DNA of 64,000 nt from positions 1 to 64,000 of the forward strand of contig CAZDQP010000002.1 of the NCBI GenBank assembly GCA_964507485.1, given 5' to 3'. Position numbers and translations under genes: made by a program. Positions within the stretch are counted from its first letter, which is position 1. The number at the start of each line of letters is the position of its first letter. The stretch is from CAIYOL01 sp964507485 (GTDB taxonomy: Bacteria > Planctomycetota > Phycisphaerae > Sedimentisphaerales > Anaerobacaceae). Below the pieces are notes generated by a model that did no database searches, was not told the origin of the DNA, and worked only from the letters and a program-made list of their open reading frames with translations. Shown piece by piece: positions 1 through 8,165 of this stretch.

Positions 1-416
1 AAAGGCGAGGTAAACTCCACTGAAAGATATAAATTATTTAGTCGTTTCTGACCCGGGCCTGCTGGCCCCACGACCTTGCCTTGCTAGGCGAAATGTGTTT
101 ACTTTGTGGTAAACTGGGGACAAATTATACCAAATTTCAGGCAAAAGTCAACGTAAAAGTTGATGGCGCTGCCGACAGGCCCTAATTGCTGTAGCTGCCG
201 GAGGCCGCAATGAGAAACCTTAGTATTGCGTAGGAGAAAACTCCGAAGCAAATAGAAATAAGAATCGAACTGGAGGATGCAACAGCAAAAAAGGTAGTGA
301 AGATTTAAAATTTGAAATTTAAGATTTGAAAAACCCCTGGATTTCCGCATTCGCGGGAATGACAAATTTGTGTTGCTGATATTTACTAAACACAATAATA
401 TAAGCGGGAGAGAGTC
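1..416. other. Intergenic region with no supported gene
   Basis: This stretch precedes the first supported gene. I see no convincing coding sequence or structured RNA. It holds AT-rich near-repeats of the type TTTGAAATTT at about 303-331, followed by a REP-like palindrome at 341-360. The only long open frame (minus strand, 99-395) has Cys/Leu/Phe-rich low-complexity translation, runs through these repeats and has no recognisable domain. The part left of 1 is outside the window, so a 3' end of an upstream gene or RNA cannot be excluded. Confidence 0.5.
341..360. repeat. REP-like palindrome
   Basis: ATTTCCGC (341-348) pairs with GCGGGAAT (353-360) around the loop ATTC, with one G-T pair. The element ends in GGGAATGACA. 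A related end (TCGGGATGACA) occurs at 3436-3446. Short GC hairpins with this GGGAATGAC ending resemble dispersed extragenic palindromes known from many genomes. Copy number cannot be judged from one window. Confidence 0.45.
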
Positions 417-869
417 ATGAGAATAATGAAAAAACTAATCTTCTTGATAAGCTTTATTATCATTGCTGTCGGAGCAGTCGTTTTATTTCTATCGACTGAT
501 GCTATTTGGGACTATGACGTCGAAAACGCTAGACGATTGTCCTGCCAAGTCAAGCAAGAGCGAATATATTCAGCGTTGAATAAATATTATACACAACACA
601 AGAGGTTGCCCTCAGAACTGAGAACGCTTGTGCAACAAGGATATATTCAAAAAGATATTATTTATTGCCCAAGCCACTGCCGTGATTTAAAAGCTAAACC
701 ATATAAATATTTTCCCAAAAACTTTGGCGATCCTAACTTACCACTTATATCTGAGAGCATCGAAAACCATAATGGAAAAAGGTTGCGGCTTAAGAAACTT
801 CGTCCAGTTGTAATTGAAACTATGGGAGATGGCACAACCAAAATCCGTACTCTAAATATTGAACAGTGA
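417..869 (+). CDS. Hypothetical membrane-anchored protein, pseudopilin-like
   Basis: A 150-residue protein of unknown function. It has one N-terminal hydrophobic segment (about residues 5-26) followed by a soluble, presumably periplasmic domain. The region about residues 44-85 (helix, then YYTQHKRLPSEL, a short strand and YCPSH) resembles the globular part of GspG-like pseudopilins. However, the prepilin peptidase motif (G then FTLIE) is absent, so it is not a canonical pilin. The ATG at 417 is preferred because GGGAGAGAG lies just upstream at 406-414; a second ATG at 426 is poorly spaced. The next gene begins 10 nt after its stop, so the two are probably co-transcribed. Confidence 0.6.
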   Translation: MRIMKKLIFLISFIIIAVGAVVLFLSTDAIWDYDVENARRLSCQVKQERIYSALNKYYTQHKRLPSELRTLVQQGYIQKDIIYCPSHCRDLKAKPYKYFPKNFGDPNLPLISESIENHNGKRLRLKKLRPVVIETMGDGTTKIRTLNIEQ

Positions 870-879
870 AGAAAAGAAG

Positions 880-1500
880 ATGAAATTTAAAATTCTATTC
901 TTAGCTCTGCTATTAGCTTTACTATGTTCATCGTGCGATACTGGATGGTTCCCTTTGCCGAGATTGGGTGCCAATTATGGTTACTCCGGTTCTCCTAATA
1001 GCCCGTTAGACGGCACTTTTGATGAGGGATACTACTTCAAGAAAGAAACAAGGTACTGGGTGATTCTGAAAGATACTTATTACACGTTTAATGGTCAAAT
1101 CCAAAATGATCATTATGTTTTACTTTGCTTTGATGAGTTAGAGGATTGTGACAATCATGTTAATCAACTTCAGACTGGCTTAATGATACGTATTCTTTAT
1201 GATATTCTTGATAGTTCTCCATTGGGTATAAGTTTGGCTCAACTGAAGAGTGAGGATTTTTCGGCCGAGTGTGCTGGGCGATCTGTAAAGCTTATGTATA
1301 AAGGTAGAGTTTATCATAGGAGAACTGATGGAACGACTAAGGAAATGTGGCTGAAGCTTAAAATCAAGGTAAGCGAGGACAGGAACAAGCTGGTTTCAAT
1401 GATTGATAAGTTTTATCCTTTGTTGGAAAAAGAGCCTGATGCACGCGACGTTCTTGCGTGTTTTGAGCCATTGATTTCAGAGAGTGGTAATAGCCGATGA
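880..1500 (+). CDS. Putative lipoprotein, unknown function
   Basis: A predicted 206-residue secreted lipoprotein. From the ATG at 880 the N-terminus is MKFK, a leucine-rich hydrophobic core, then CSSC, giving a type II signal peptide with a likely lipidated cysteine around residue 19. An upstream in-frame ATG at 859 overlaps the previous gene and would add a charged leader before the signal, so 880 is preferred; the purine-rich GAAGAAAAGAAG sits just before it. The mature part is rich in aromatic and charged residues and has several later cysteines. I recognise no domain. It probably forms a small transcription unit with the preceding membrane-anchored protein. Confidence 0.6.
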   Translation: MKFKILFLALLLALLCSSCDTGWFPLPRLGANYGYSGSPNSPLDGTFDEGYYFKKETRYWVILKDTYYTFNGQIQNDHYVLLCFDELEDCDNHVNQLQTGLMIRILYDILDSSPLGISLAQLKSEDFSAECAGRSVKLMYKGRVYHRRTDGTTKEMWLKLKIKVSEDRNKLVSMIDKFYPLLEKEPDARDVLACFEPLISESGNSR

Positions 1501-1642
1501 ATGTGGGGGCAGGGAAAGCAGGAGGCAGCACAAGCAAGTTTGGAGTTTAAAGTTGGGGAAAATGGCTGTAAATCCTGAGAGCAAATGTGATGGCTTTAGT
1601 TAGAGAGATTTTCAGGTAAAATATGAAATATATTCGAAGTTT

Positions 1643-3385
1643 ATGGAAGAAAGAAACTTAAATAATCTTGATTTCAGCAAAATCCCGCCATATCAGCCTC
1701 GCCGATTTGTTCCTGACAAAGTTGATCTAAGTGATGTTGGTCAAGTAGTATCGCTCTACAATAAACTATATGAAAGAGATATTACCTCGGCGGAGCATCT
1801 TGAGAGTTTTCTTCTGGACCGTTCGGAACTGGATGCTGTGCTCGGTCAATATGAAGAAGTGCTTTATATCCGCATGACCTGTCAGACCGATGATCCAGCC
1901 AAAGCACAAGCCTATAAGAGATACATCGAAACCATCCTGCCCGCTGTCAAACCGCTGAAGGACAAGCTTGACCGAAAGTATCTTGAGTCCAGTAAAAGTT
2001 TTGCTCTGGATAAAAAGCGCTACGAAGTATACGACCGCGATACAAAAGCAGATGCTGAGTTGTTCCGCGAAGAAAATGTACCCCTGCAAACCAAAGAAGA
2101 ATTGTTGAGCCAGGAATATCAGACCATTTGTGGAGCTATGACGGTAGATTTCCAGGGTAAAGAATATACGATGGCCGAAATGAAAAAATTTCTTGAACAG
2201 ACAGACCGCTCTATAAGGGAATCCGCCTGGCGAGTTACCGTCCAACGGCGCCTTCAGGATGCCCAGCGATTAGATGACATCTTTGACAAAATGCTTATCT
2301 TGCGCCAACAGATTGCGGTAAATGCAGGCTTCGATAATTACCGTGACTATAAATTTCGCCAGTACCATCGTTTTGATTACACCCCTGAAGACTGCAAACG
2401 ATACCACGACACTGTTGAAAAACTAGTTGTTCCGGTTCTGGTGAAAATTTACGAGCAGAGAAAAAAGCAAATGAATCTCTCGTCGCTTCGGCCGTGGGAC
2501 CTCGAAGTTGATCCGCTAAGCCGGGAGCCTCTTAAGCCATTTGAAACAATTGATGAGTATGTGGCAGGAACAAAACGGATTTTCCAGAGTATCGACTCTG
2601 AATTTGGTAAGCAGTTCCAGGAAATGATAGACCTGGGCCTGCTTGACCTTGCCAGCCGTAAAGGCAAAGCCCCGGGTGGTTATCAAGCGAGTCTTTTGGA
2701 AGCTCGCAAACCTTTTATATTCTGGAGTGCTACCGGTGTTGACCACGACCTGAGAACTCTCCTGCATGAAGGCGGACACGCTTTTCATTCCCTGGCCTGT
2801 GCCAATGATTCTCTTTTAGCCTACCGTCATGCGCCCCATGAGTTTGGTGAGGTGGCGTCAATGTCAATGGAGCTGTTCGCAGGACCACATCTAAGCGTTT
2901 TCTATAATGAACAAGACGCTAAACGCTCCTGTCGCACTCATCTTGAATATGCGGTTTATTTGCTTGCAAGGGTGGCCATGTTTGATTCCTTTCAGCACTG
3001 GATATATGAGAATCCTGGTCACAGTGCGTCTGAGCGTATCCAGCAATGGGTGAATCTGCATCAGCGTTGAGATGGTCGATTTGTGGATTGGTCGGGGCTT
3101 GAAAAAGAAAGACGGCACCAATGGCACAGGATACTTCATATATTTCAATTTCCGTTTTATATGATTAAATATGGTATAGCACAACTTGGTGCATTGGGTC
3201 TTTGGTTGCAGTATAAAAATGATAAGACAGCGGCGATATCCAATTATCGCAGAGCTTTGGCTTTAGGCGGCTCTCGTCCGCTGCCGAAACTTTTTGCCGC
3301 TGCAGGTTTGGAATTTGACTTCTCCGAAAAAACCATTGCACCGTTGATTGATGCTATTGGGGAGGAATTAACTCGATTAGAATGA
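1643..3385 (+). pseudogene. M3 family oligoendopeptidase with in-frame TGA
   Basis: Zinc oligopeptidase of the M3 family (PepF/oligoendopeptidase F type), normally a cytoplasmic enzyme that degrades short peptides. The HExxH zinc motif is HEGGH at residues 375-379. It is followed by the family's conserved HEFGEVASMSMELF stretch, which supplies the third ligand. The frame stops at a TGA (3068-3070) after 475 codons. The same frame continues without another stop for 104 codons to 3385 and encodes the rest of the M3 catalytic domain, including DWSGLE, the PFY segment and YGIAQLGALGLW. The combined length of about 580 codons is normal for the family, so this is one gene broken by a single stop. 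Possible causes are a nonsense mutation, a sequencing error or recoding. The truncated product would lack the C-terminal catalytic helices. Confidence 0.85.
3068..3070 (+). other. In-frame TGA codon interrupting the M3 peptidase
   Basis: TGA follows CAGCGT and is followed in the same frame by GATGGTCGA (Asp-Gly-Arg) and then conserved M3 sequence. Neighbouring genes use TGA as a normal terminator (for example at 869, 1500 and 3385), so a genome-wide TGA reassignment is not supported. I could not find a convincing selenocysteine insertion hairpin directly downstream. Confidence 0.8.
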
Positions 3386-3636
3386 AAACTGCTTTTTGCT
3401 TTGCGGATAGCGATATTTAGGTCCCTCCACTTCGGTCGGGATGACAGAACAGGAGGCAGGACAATAAATTGCTGTGGTTAAAAGTCAGGCAACTTCAGGA
3501 CAATATGATTTGCGGGGATTGACATAGTCTTATCGCAAACTTATAGTTGATTAAAGAAGGAAGTCAATTTTACGGTCAGCCATAAGAGGATTTTTATTTA
3601 TGATATCGGGAATCTAAGGAAGGCAGGAACGATATT
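3386..3636. other. Intergenic region with REP-like segment
   Basis: A non-coding gap between the broken peptidase gene and the propeller lipoprotein gene. It contains a degenerate REP-like element at 3421-3446 (GTCCCTCC, TTCG, GTCGGGATGACA). The words CAGGAGGCAG just after it also occur at about 1519-1528, after the first lipoprotein gene. No coding frame is supported here. Confidence 0.4.
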
Positions 3637-5256
3637 ATGAAATCAGTAAAATCTCTGTTAATTATTTCCATCGCGATATTCTACAGCTGTACCGCTGATT
3701 ATACAGAAGAAAAGGACATCATAAAAGACGTTAAAAATAATAGCGGCACAGGTAAAATTACACTAATAACGAGGGAAACACCTTTAGCCAAGTTCGAGGG
3801 AGAAGAGATGCCGTTACTTATGGACATTAAAGTCAGTCCTGATAACCGGCGTATTGTCTACTGGGGGGACCGTGAAAAACAATTAATAAAGCCAGACGGC
3901 AGCAGCTATCGTTTAGTGTACCGACGTGCGGTGGTTAATGGAATCCCAGGTAAACAATATGATTCCGTGACCCTCGGCCGGTCCTGTGAATTCAGCCCCA
4001 ATGGTGAACGGCTGGCATATGTAGCAGAAACAAAGGACAAAAAGAATTTTGCGGTTCTTGACGGTGTCGAAGGCCCCGGCGGCTTTAGTGCCGGTTTTAG
4101 ATTAGTTTTCAGTCCCGACAGCAAGCAACTTGCATATGCCGCATGGAACAATGACGCGAAAAAGGAAGTTGTTTTTCTTAACGGAGAAAAAATCGGAGAA
4201 TACAGAGGTGTCGGAAGCCTTGTCTTCAGCCCGGATGGAAAACGGCTGGCATTTATGGCTTCCAACGAAGGCGAAGATTTCGTTGTCTTAGACGGTAAGG
4301 AGGGGAAACATTATGATCCGAGAATAGATGGCAGGTATTACGGCCCAAAAATAAAATCCCCAGGAATTGTCTTTAGTCAGGACAGTCAACACATAGTATA
4401 TACTGTCAAACAAGGAAGGACAGGGATTGTAGTCAGGGATGAAGCGGAAATCTTCAAATCCGACAACTTAGAAGCTGTGGTATATAGTCCCGACTGCAAC
4501 CGAATTGCCTATATAACCAAAGAAAACGACAAAAAGCGTGTTACTGTGGATGGTAACGAAGGCAAATTATATGCGGATATTACAAAACTGAAATTAAGTC
4601 CTGACGGCAAGCGATATGCGTATTCGGCTTGGTATGGGAACTATAAATCAGATATGTGTGCTGTAATAGACGGAGTAGAACAGAAAAGATACAAATGGGT
4701 CTCGGGAGCAGTTTTCAGTCCTGACAGCAGGCGAGTGGCTTATACAGCCGGGTCTCAAGAGGAAATCTTCACAGGTTACGTTGTAGTAGACGGCGTTGAA
4801 GTCAAAAGATTCAGCAATATGCCGGACGGTATGTTTCCAGAGGGCATTTCACCACTGGTCTTCAGCCCGGATAGCAAGAGTATCGGCTACGTGACTTACG
4901 CAGGTAACAAGTGCCGGATGGTTGTTAACGGGGTCGAAGGCAAGTTTTATGATGAAATACGGAGAGAACCGTATGCAGGCGGCCGCAATTTCAAATGGGA
5001 CAAAAGTTTTGTATTCAGCTCTGACGGCAAAATAGCTTACCTGGCTAAGTATGGTTTTAACATATCAGGCGGTTTTAAGTTAGGAGGTTCTGATTTGCTG
5101 AGGGATAAATGGATGGCTGTCGTCAATGGCGTTGAAAGCGAGAGTTACTGGGACTATCTCCCAAACAGCAAGATTGTTTTTGAGAGTCCAAACCTGCTTA
5201 GCTTCGTAGCTTTTCGAGATAATACAATATATCGGGTAGAACTTGAGATTAAGTAA
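3637..5256 (+). CDS. Lipoprotein with ten WD40/PD40-like beta-propeller repeats
   Basis: A 539-residue secreted protein. The N-terminus has a short signal with a lipobox-like cysteine (Cys18 in FYSC), so it is probably a membrane-anchored lipoprotein. The rest is built of about ten PD40/TolB-type propeller repeats, each with a core such as FSPDGKRLAY or FSPDSRRVAY. Between the cores lies a second recurring motif of the form V-V-D/N-G-V-E-G-K-x-Y, seen about nine times. Propellers of this type usually bind proteins or ligands in the periplasm; no catalytic residues are evident. AGGAACG precedes the ATG at 3637. The gene stands alone. Its partner or substrate cannot be inferred. Confidence 0.75.
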   Translation: MKSVKSLLIISIAIFYSCTADYTEEKDIIKDVKNNSGTGKITLITRETPLAKFEGEEMPLLMDIKVSPDNRRIVYWGDREKQLIKPDGSSYRLVYRRAVVNGIPGKQYDSVTLGRSCEFSPNGERLAYVAETKDKKNFAVLDGVEGPGGFSAGFRLVFSPDSKQLAYAAWNNDAKKEVVFLNGEKIGEYRGVGSLVFSPDGKRLAFMASNEGEDFVVLDGKEGKHYDPRIDGRYYGPKIKSPGIVFSQDSQHIVYTVKQGRTGIVVRDEAEIFKSDNLEAVVYSPDCNRIAYITKENDKKRVTVDGNEGKLYADITKLKLSPDGKRYAYSAWYGNYKSDMCAVIDGVEQKRYKWVSGAVFSPDSRRVAYTAGSQEEIFTGYVVVDGVEVKRFSNMPDGMFPEGISPLVFSPDSKSIGYVTYAGNKCRMVVNGVEGKFYDEIRREPYAGGRNFKWDKSFVFSSDGKIAYLAKYGFNISGGFKLGGSDLLRDKWMAVVNGVESESYWDYLPNSKIVFESPNLLSFVAFRDNTIYRVELEIK

Positions 5257-5295
5257 AACCTTGTGAGTATGGGAGGAGAAAAGGCATCGCAGGAT

Positions 5296-5317
5296 CCCCC
5301 CACATAGCGGGTGGGGG
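5296..5317. repeat. GC-rich palindrome, possible terminator or REP
   Basis: CCCCCAC (5296-5302) pairs perfectly with GTGGGGG (5311-5317) around an 8-nt loop. It lies 40 nt after the stop of the propeller lipoprotein gene. No T-run follows, so it is not a classical intrinsic terminator. It could block transcription into clpB, or be another extragenic palindrome. Confidence 0.4.
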
Positions 5318-5434
5318 CTAAATAAAGTGAAACCCGGCCTGCCAAAGTGGCATACAGGTGAAAGTACAAGTAAGCTGTAACCACCTGTTATTGCTGCAAT
5401 TAAAAATTTAACCCGTCCGGGCACAGGGTTTGCA

Positions 5435-5464
5435 CTTGAAGTATGTCAAGGTAGAACGGATAAT
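5435..5464 (+). promoter_or_regulatory. Candidate clpB promoter with overlapping inverted repeat
   Basis: TTGAAG (5436-5441) and GATAAT (5459-5464) are separated by 17 nt and resemble a sigma70 promoter with a 5/6 match in the -10. The inverted repeat CTTGA-N6-TCAAG (5435-5439 and 5446-5450) overlaps the -35 and could be a repressor site. It is not CIRCE, and the spacing does not fit the HspR HAIR site. A ribosome binding site, AAGGA (5474-5478), follows 7 nt before the ATG. Confidence 0.4.
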
Positions 5465-5485
5465 CCGCAGCTGAAGGAAACAGAA

Positions 5486-8065
5486 ATGAAATTCGACAAA
5501 TTTACATTAAAGGCGCAGGAGGCGCTGGCCACTGCACAGCAAATCGCTATGGCCAAGTCGCATACCGTGCTGTCGGCCCTGCATTTATTAAGCGCGCTGT
5601 TAAACGACGAAAGCGGCGTTGTGGTTATGCTTCTCAAAAAGATAGGCACGAATGTTACCCGGATTAAGGAGATGACAGAAAGCGAGCTCGGGCGGCTACC
5701 GAAGGGACAGAGCAGCGGCGGGATGATTATGCCGGAGCCGGCCTTTAACCAGATAGTATTAGACGCACAAAACCGGGCTGACAAAATGGGGGATGAATAC
5801 CTGAGCGTGGAGCATTTATTTGCCTCACTTGCATCGGTACAGAGCGACGCGAAGGAGATTTTACGGCTCAATTCAATTACACCCGAACAGATCGAAAACG
5901 CGCTAAAGGAAATTCGCGGCGGTGAAAAGATAAGCGACCAAAACCCGGAAGGTAAATACAAGGCACTGGAACGCTACGGGATAGACCTTTTGGAGATGGC
6001 GCAAAAGGGCAAGCTCGACCCGGTCATCGGCAGAGACGAAGAAATACGGCGATGTATGCAGGTACTTAACCGGCGGACGAAAAATAACCCGGTGCTAATC
6101 GGCGAGCCGGGTGTGGGCAAGACGGCAATAGTCGAAGGGCTTGCGCAGAGGATAGTGGCAGGAGATGTTCCCGCGGGCCTTAAGAACAAAAGGATAATCG
6201 CTCTCGATATGGGAGCACTGATAGCGGGGACGAAATTCAGGGGTGAATTCGAGGACCGGCTGAAAGCCGTGCTGAAAGAAGTCATCAACGCCAAAGGGGA
6301 AATAATACTATTTATAGACGAGCTGCATAATGTTGTCGGGGCAGGCAAGGCAGAGGGAGCGGTTGATGCAGGTAACCTGCTTAAGCCATCGCTTGCGAGA
6401 GGCGAGCTGCGGTGTATCGGCGCCACAACGATTGACGAATACCGAAAGCACGTGGAGAAAGATGCGGCGCTGGAGAGGCGGTTTCAGCCGATACTGATTG
6501 ACCCGCCGAGCGTCGAGGAAACGATAGCGATTCTACGAGGGCTGAAGGACCGTTACGACACCCATCACGGGGTAAGGATTACGGATTCTGCGCTTGTTGC
6601 GGCGGCGACGCTGTCGAACCGGTATATTTCCGACCGATGGCTGCCGGATAAAGCAATAGATTTGATTGACGAGTCGGCATCGAAGCTGCGGATAGAGAAC
6701 GATTCTCTGCCCGCGGAGCTGGATGATATTCGCAGGAAAATAATTCAGCTACAAATCGAGCGTGAGGCACTGAAAAAAGAAAGTGACAATGCGAGCAAGG
6801 AACGATTAAAAAAGGCCGAGAAGCAATTGTCCGAACTGCAGGAGCAGGACAAGAAACTGACGGCGCAATGGGAAAGCGAAAAGGGAGATATTGACCATAT
6901 AAAAGAGCTGAAACAAAAAATCGAAGACGCTCAAAACCAGTTCGAGAACGCCCAGCGCAAAGGCGAATTAGAGACCGCTGCGCGGCTGAAATACAGCACA
7001 ATAGCGGAATTGAAAAAACAACTGGAGGAAAAAGAGGCGCAACTCGCCAAGTCCGACAGAGGAATAATTCAGAACGAGGTAACCGAGGAGCACATAGCCG
7101 AGGTTGTTTCCAAATGGACGGGGATACCGGTGGCGAGGTTACTGAGCGGCGAGCGTGAGCGACTGATGAATATGGAGGAAGCCATTGCGGAAAGAGTGGT
7201 CGGCCAGAAAGAAGCAGTCGAGGCACTCAGCAACGCGGTACGACGGAGCCGAGCGGGACTGGGCGACCCGAACCGGCCGATAGGGTCATTTCTGTTTCTC
7301 GGGCCGACAGGCGTGGGCAAGACTGAGCTTTCCAAGGCACTTGCTGACTTTTTGTTTAATGACCCGAATGCCATGACCAGGATTGATATGAGCGAATTTA
7401 TGGAGCAACACTCGGTTGCACGCCTGATAGGTTCACCTCCAGGCTATATCGGGCACGAGGAAGGCGGCAGGCTGACCGAGGCAGTCCGCCGTAAGCCGTA
7501 TTCGGTGGTTCTGCTCGATGAGGTTGAAAAAGCGCATCCGGACGTCTTCAATGTGCTGCTGCAGGTCTTCGACGACGGCCGATTGACCGACGGCAAAGGT
7601 CGAACCGTGGATTTTAAAAACACCGTTATCATCATGACCAGCAATATAGCAAGCCAGCAAATTCAGGAACTGACGGAAGAGTCCGGGGCGGACTGGGAAA
7701 TCGAGGCCCATGTTAAAGATGCCCTTAAAAAGGTCTTCAAACCGGAGTTTTTGAACCGTATCGACGAGGTAATAGTCTTTCATATGCTTACAAAGGAAGA
7801 TTTAAGTAAGATTGTAGATATCCAACTTAAATACCTGCAGGAACGTATGAATGCACGGAAAATAAGGCTCGAATTCACGGACAAAGCACGCAAGCAAATA
7901 ATGGACGAGGGTTATGACCCTGTTTTCGGGGCAAGGCCACTGAAACGAACGATTCAACAGCGCCTTGAGAACCCGCTGGCAGCGGAACTGCTGGCAGGGA
8001 AGTTTTCCGAGGGCGATACTATAAAAATCGACGCCGACGTCCATAGATTCACCTTTAAAAAATGA
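5486..8065 (+). CDS. clpB: ATP-dependent disaggregase ClpB
   Basis: Hexameric AAA+ chaperone that, with DnaK/DnaJ/GrpE, pulls proteins out of aggregates in the cytoplasm. Its 859 residues match the usual ClpB length. The order is an N-terminal Clp_N double repeat (about 1-145), NBD1 with Walker A GEPGVGKT at 206-213, a long coiled-coil middle domain rich in Glu/Lys/Gln (about 400-525), then NBD2 with Walker A GPTGVGKT at 606-613 and Walker B VVLLDEVEKAHP. The C-terminal D2-small domain ends with the GARPLKR region. The middle domain distinguishes ClpB from ClpA and ClpC. AAGGA lies 7 nt before the ATG. It appears to be a single-gene unit with its own promoter, and its base composition is more GC-rich than that of the polysaccharide block downstream. 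Confidence 0.97.
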   Translation: MKFDKFTLKAQEALATAQQIAMAKSHTVLSALHLLSALLNDESGVVVMLLKKIGTNVTRIKEMTESELGRLPKGQSSGGMIMPEPAFNQIVLDAQNRADKMGDEYLSVEHLFASLASVQSDAKEILRLNSITPEQIENALKEIRGGEKISDQNPEGKYKALERYGIDLLEMAQKGKLDPVIGRDEEIRRCMQVLNRRTKNNPVLIGEPGVGKTAIVEGLAQRIVAGDVPAGLKNKRIIALDMGALIAGTKFRGEFEDRLKAVLKEVINAKGEIILFIDELHNVVGAGKAEGAVDAGNLLKPSLARGELRCIGATTIDEYRKHVEKDAALERRFQPILIDPPSVEETIAILRGLKDRYDTHHGVRITDSALVAAATLSNRYISDRWLPDKAIDLIDESASKLRIENDSLPAELDDIRRKIIQLQIEREALKKESDNASKERLKKAEKQLSELQEQDKKLTAQWESEKGDIDHIKELKQKIEDAQNQFENAQRKGELETAARLKYSTIAELKKQLEEKEAQLAKSDRGIIQNEVTEEHIAEVVSKWTGIPVARLLSGERERLMNMEEAIAERVVGQKEAVEALSNAVRRSRAGLGDPNRPIGSFLFLGPTGVGKTELSKALADFLFNDPNAMTRIDMSEFMEQHSVARLIGSPPGYIGHEEGGRLTEAVRRKPYSVVLLDEVEKAHPDVFNVLLQVFDDGRLTDGKGRTVDFKNTVIIMTSNIASQQIQELTEESGADWEIEAHVKDALKKVFKPEFLNRIDEVIVFHMLTKEDLSKIVDIQLKYLQERMNARKIRLEFTDKARKQIMDEGYDPVFGARPLKRTIQQRLENPLAAELLAGKFSEGDTIKIDADVHRFTFKK

Positions 8066-8165
8066 GGCATATCTTTTTAAGATTTATCTTGCAGTTCCGG
8101 AGTGTAAAGGTCACAATAAAAGGCACTTTAGGATTTTAAAAGCCAAGGATTCGTAAAGGGGCAAT

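Noticed and set aside
1..40. B12-box-like word CTCCACTGAAAG at the window start
   Set aside because: Other parts of a cobalamin riboswitch are not visible and the next gene begins about 400 nt later.
99..395. Minus-strand open frame of 98 codons in the left intergenic region
   Set aside because: Low-complexity translation running through AT-rich repeats and a palindrome, no domain, no clear ribosome binding site.
3068..3110. Selenocysteine (SECIS) reading of the TGA in the M3 peptidase
   Set aside because: No convincing stem-loop with the expected loop bases directly after the TGA, and M3 peptidases are not known to me to have a catalytic Cys here. Kept as an open alternative only.
5430..5465. 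CIRCE or HspR HAIR operator before clpB
   Set aside because: The inverted repeat is CTTGA-N6-TCAAG; CIRCE has a different sequence and HAIR has a longer spacer.
6579..7226. 215-codon open frame antisense to clpB
   Set aside because: It lies wholly inside the certain clpB gene, is Pro/Arg/Ser-rich and has no recognisable motif; a shadow of GC-rich coding sequence.
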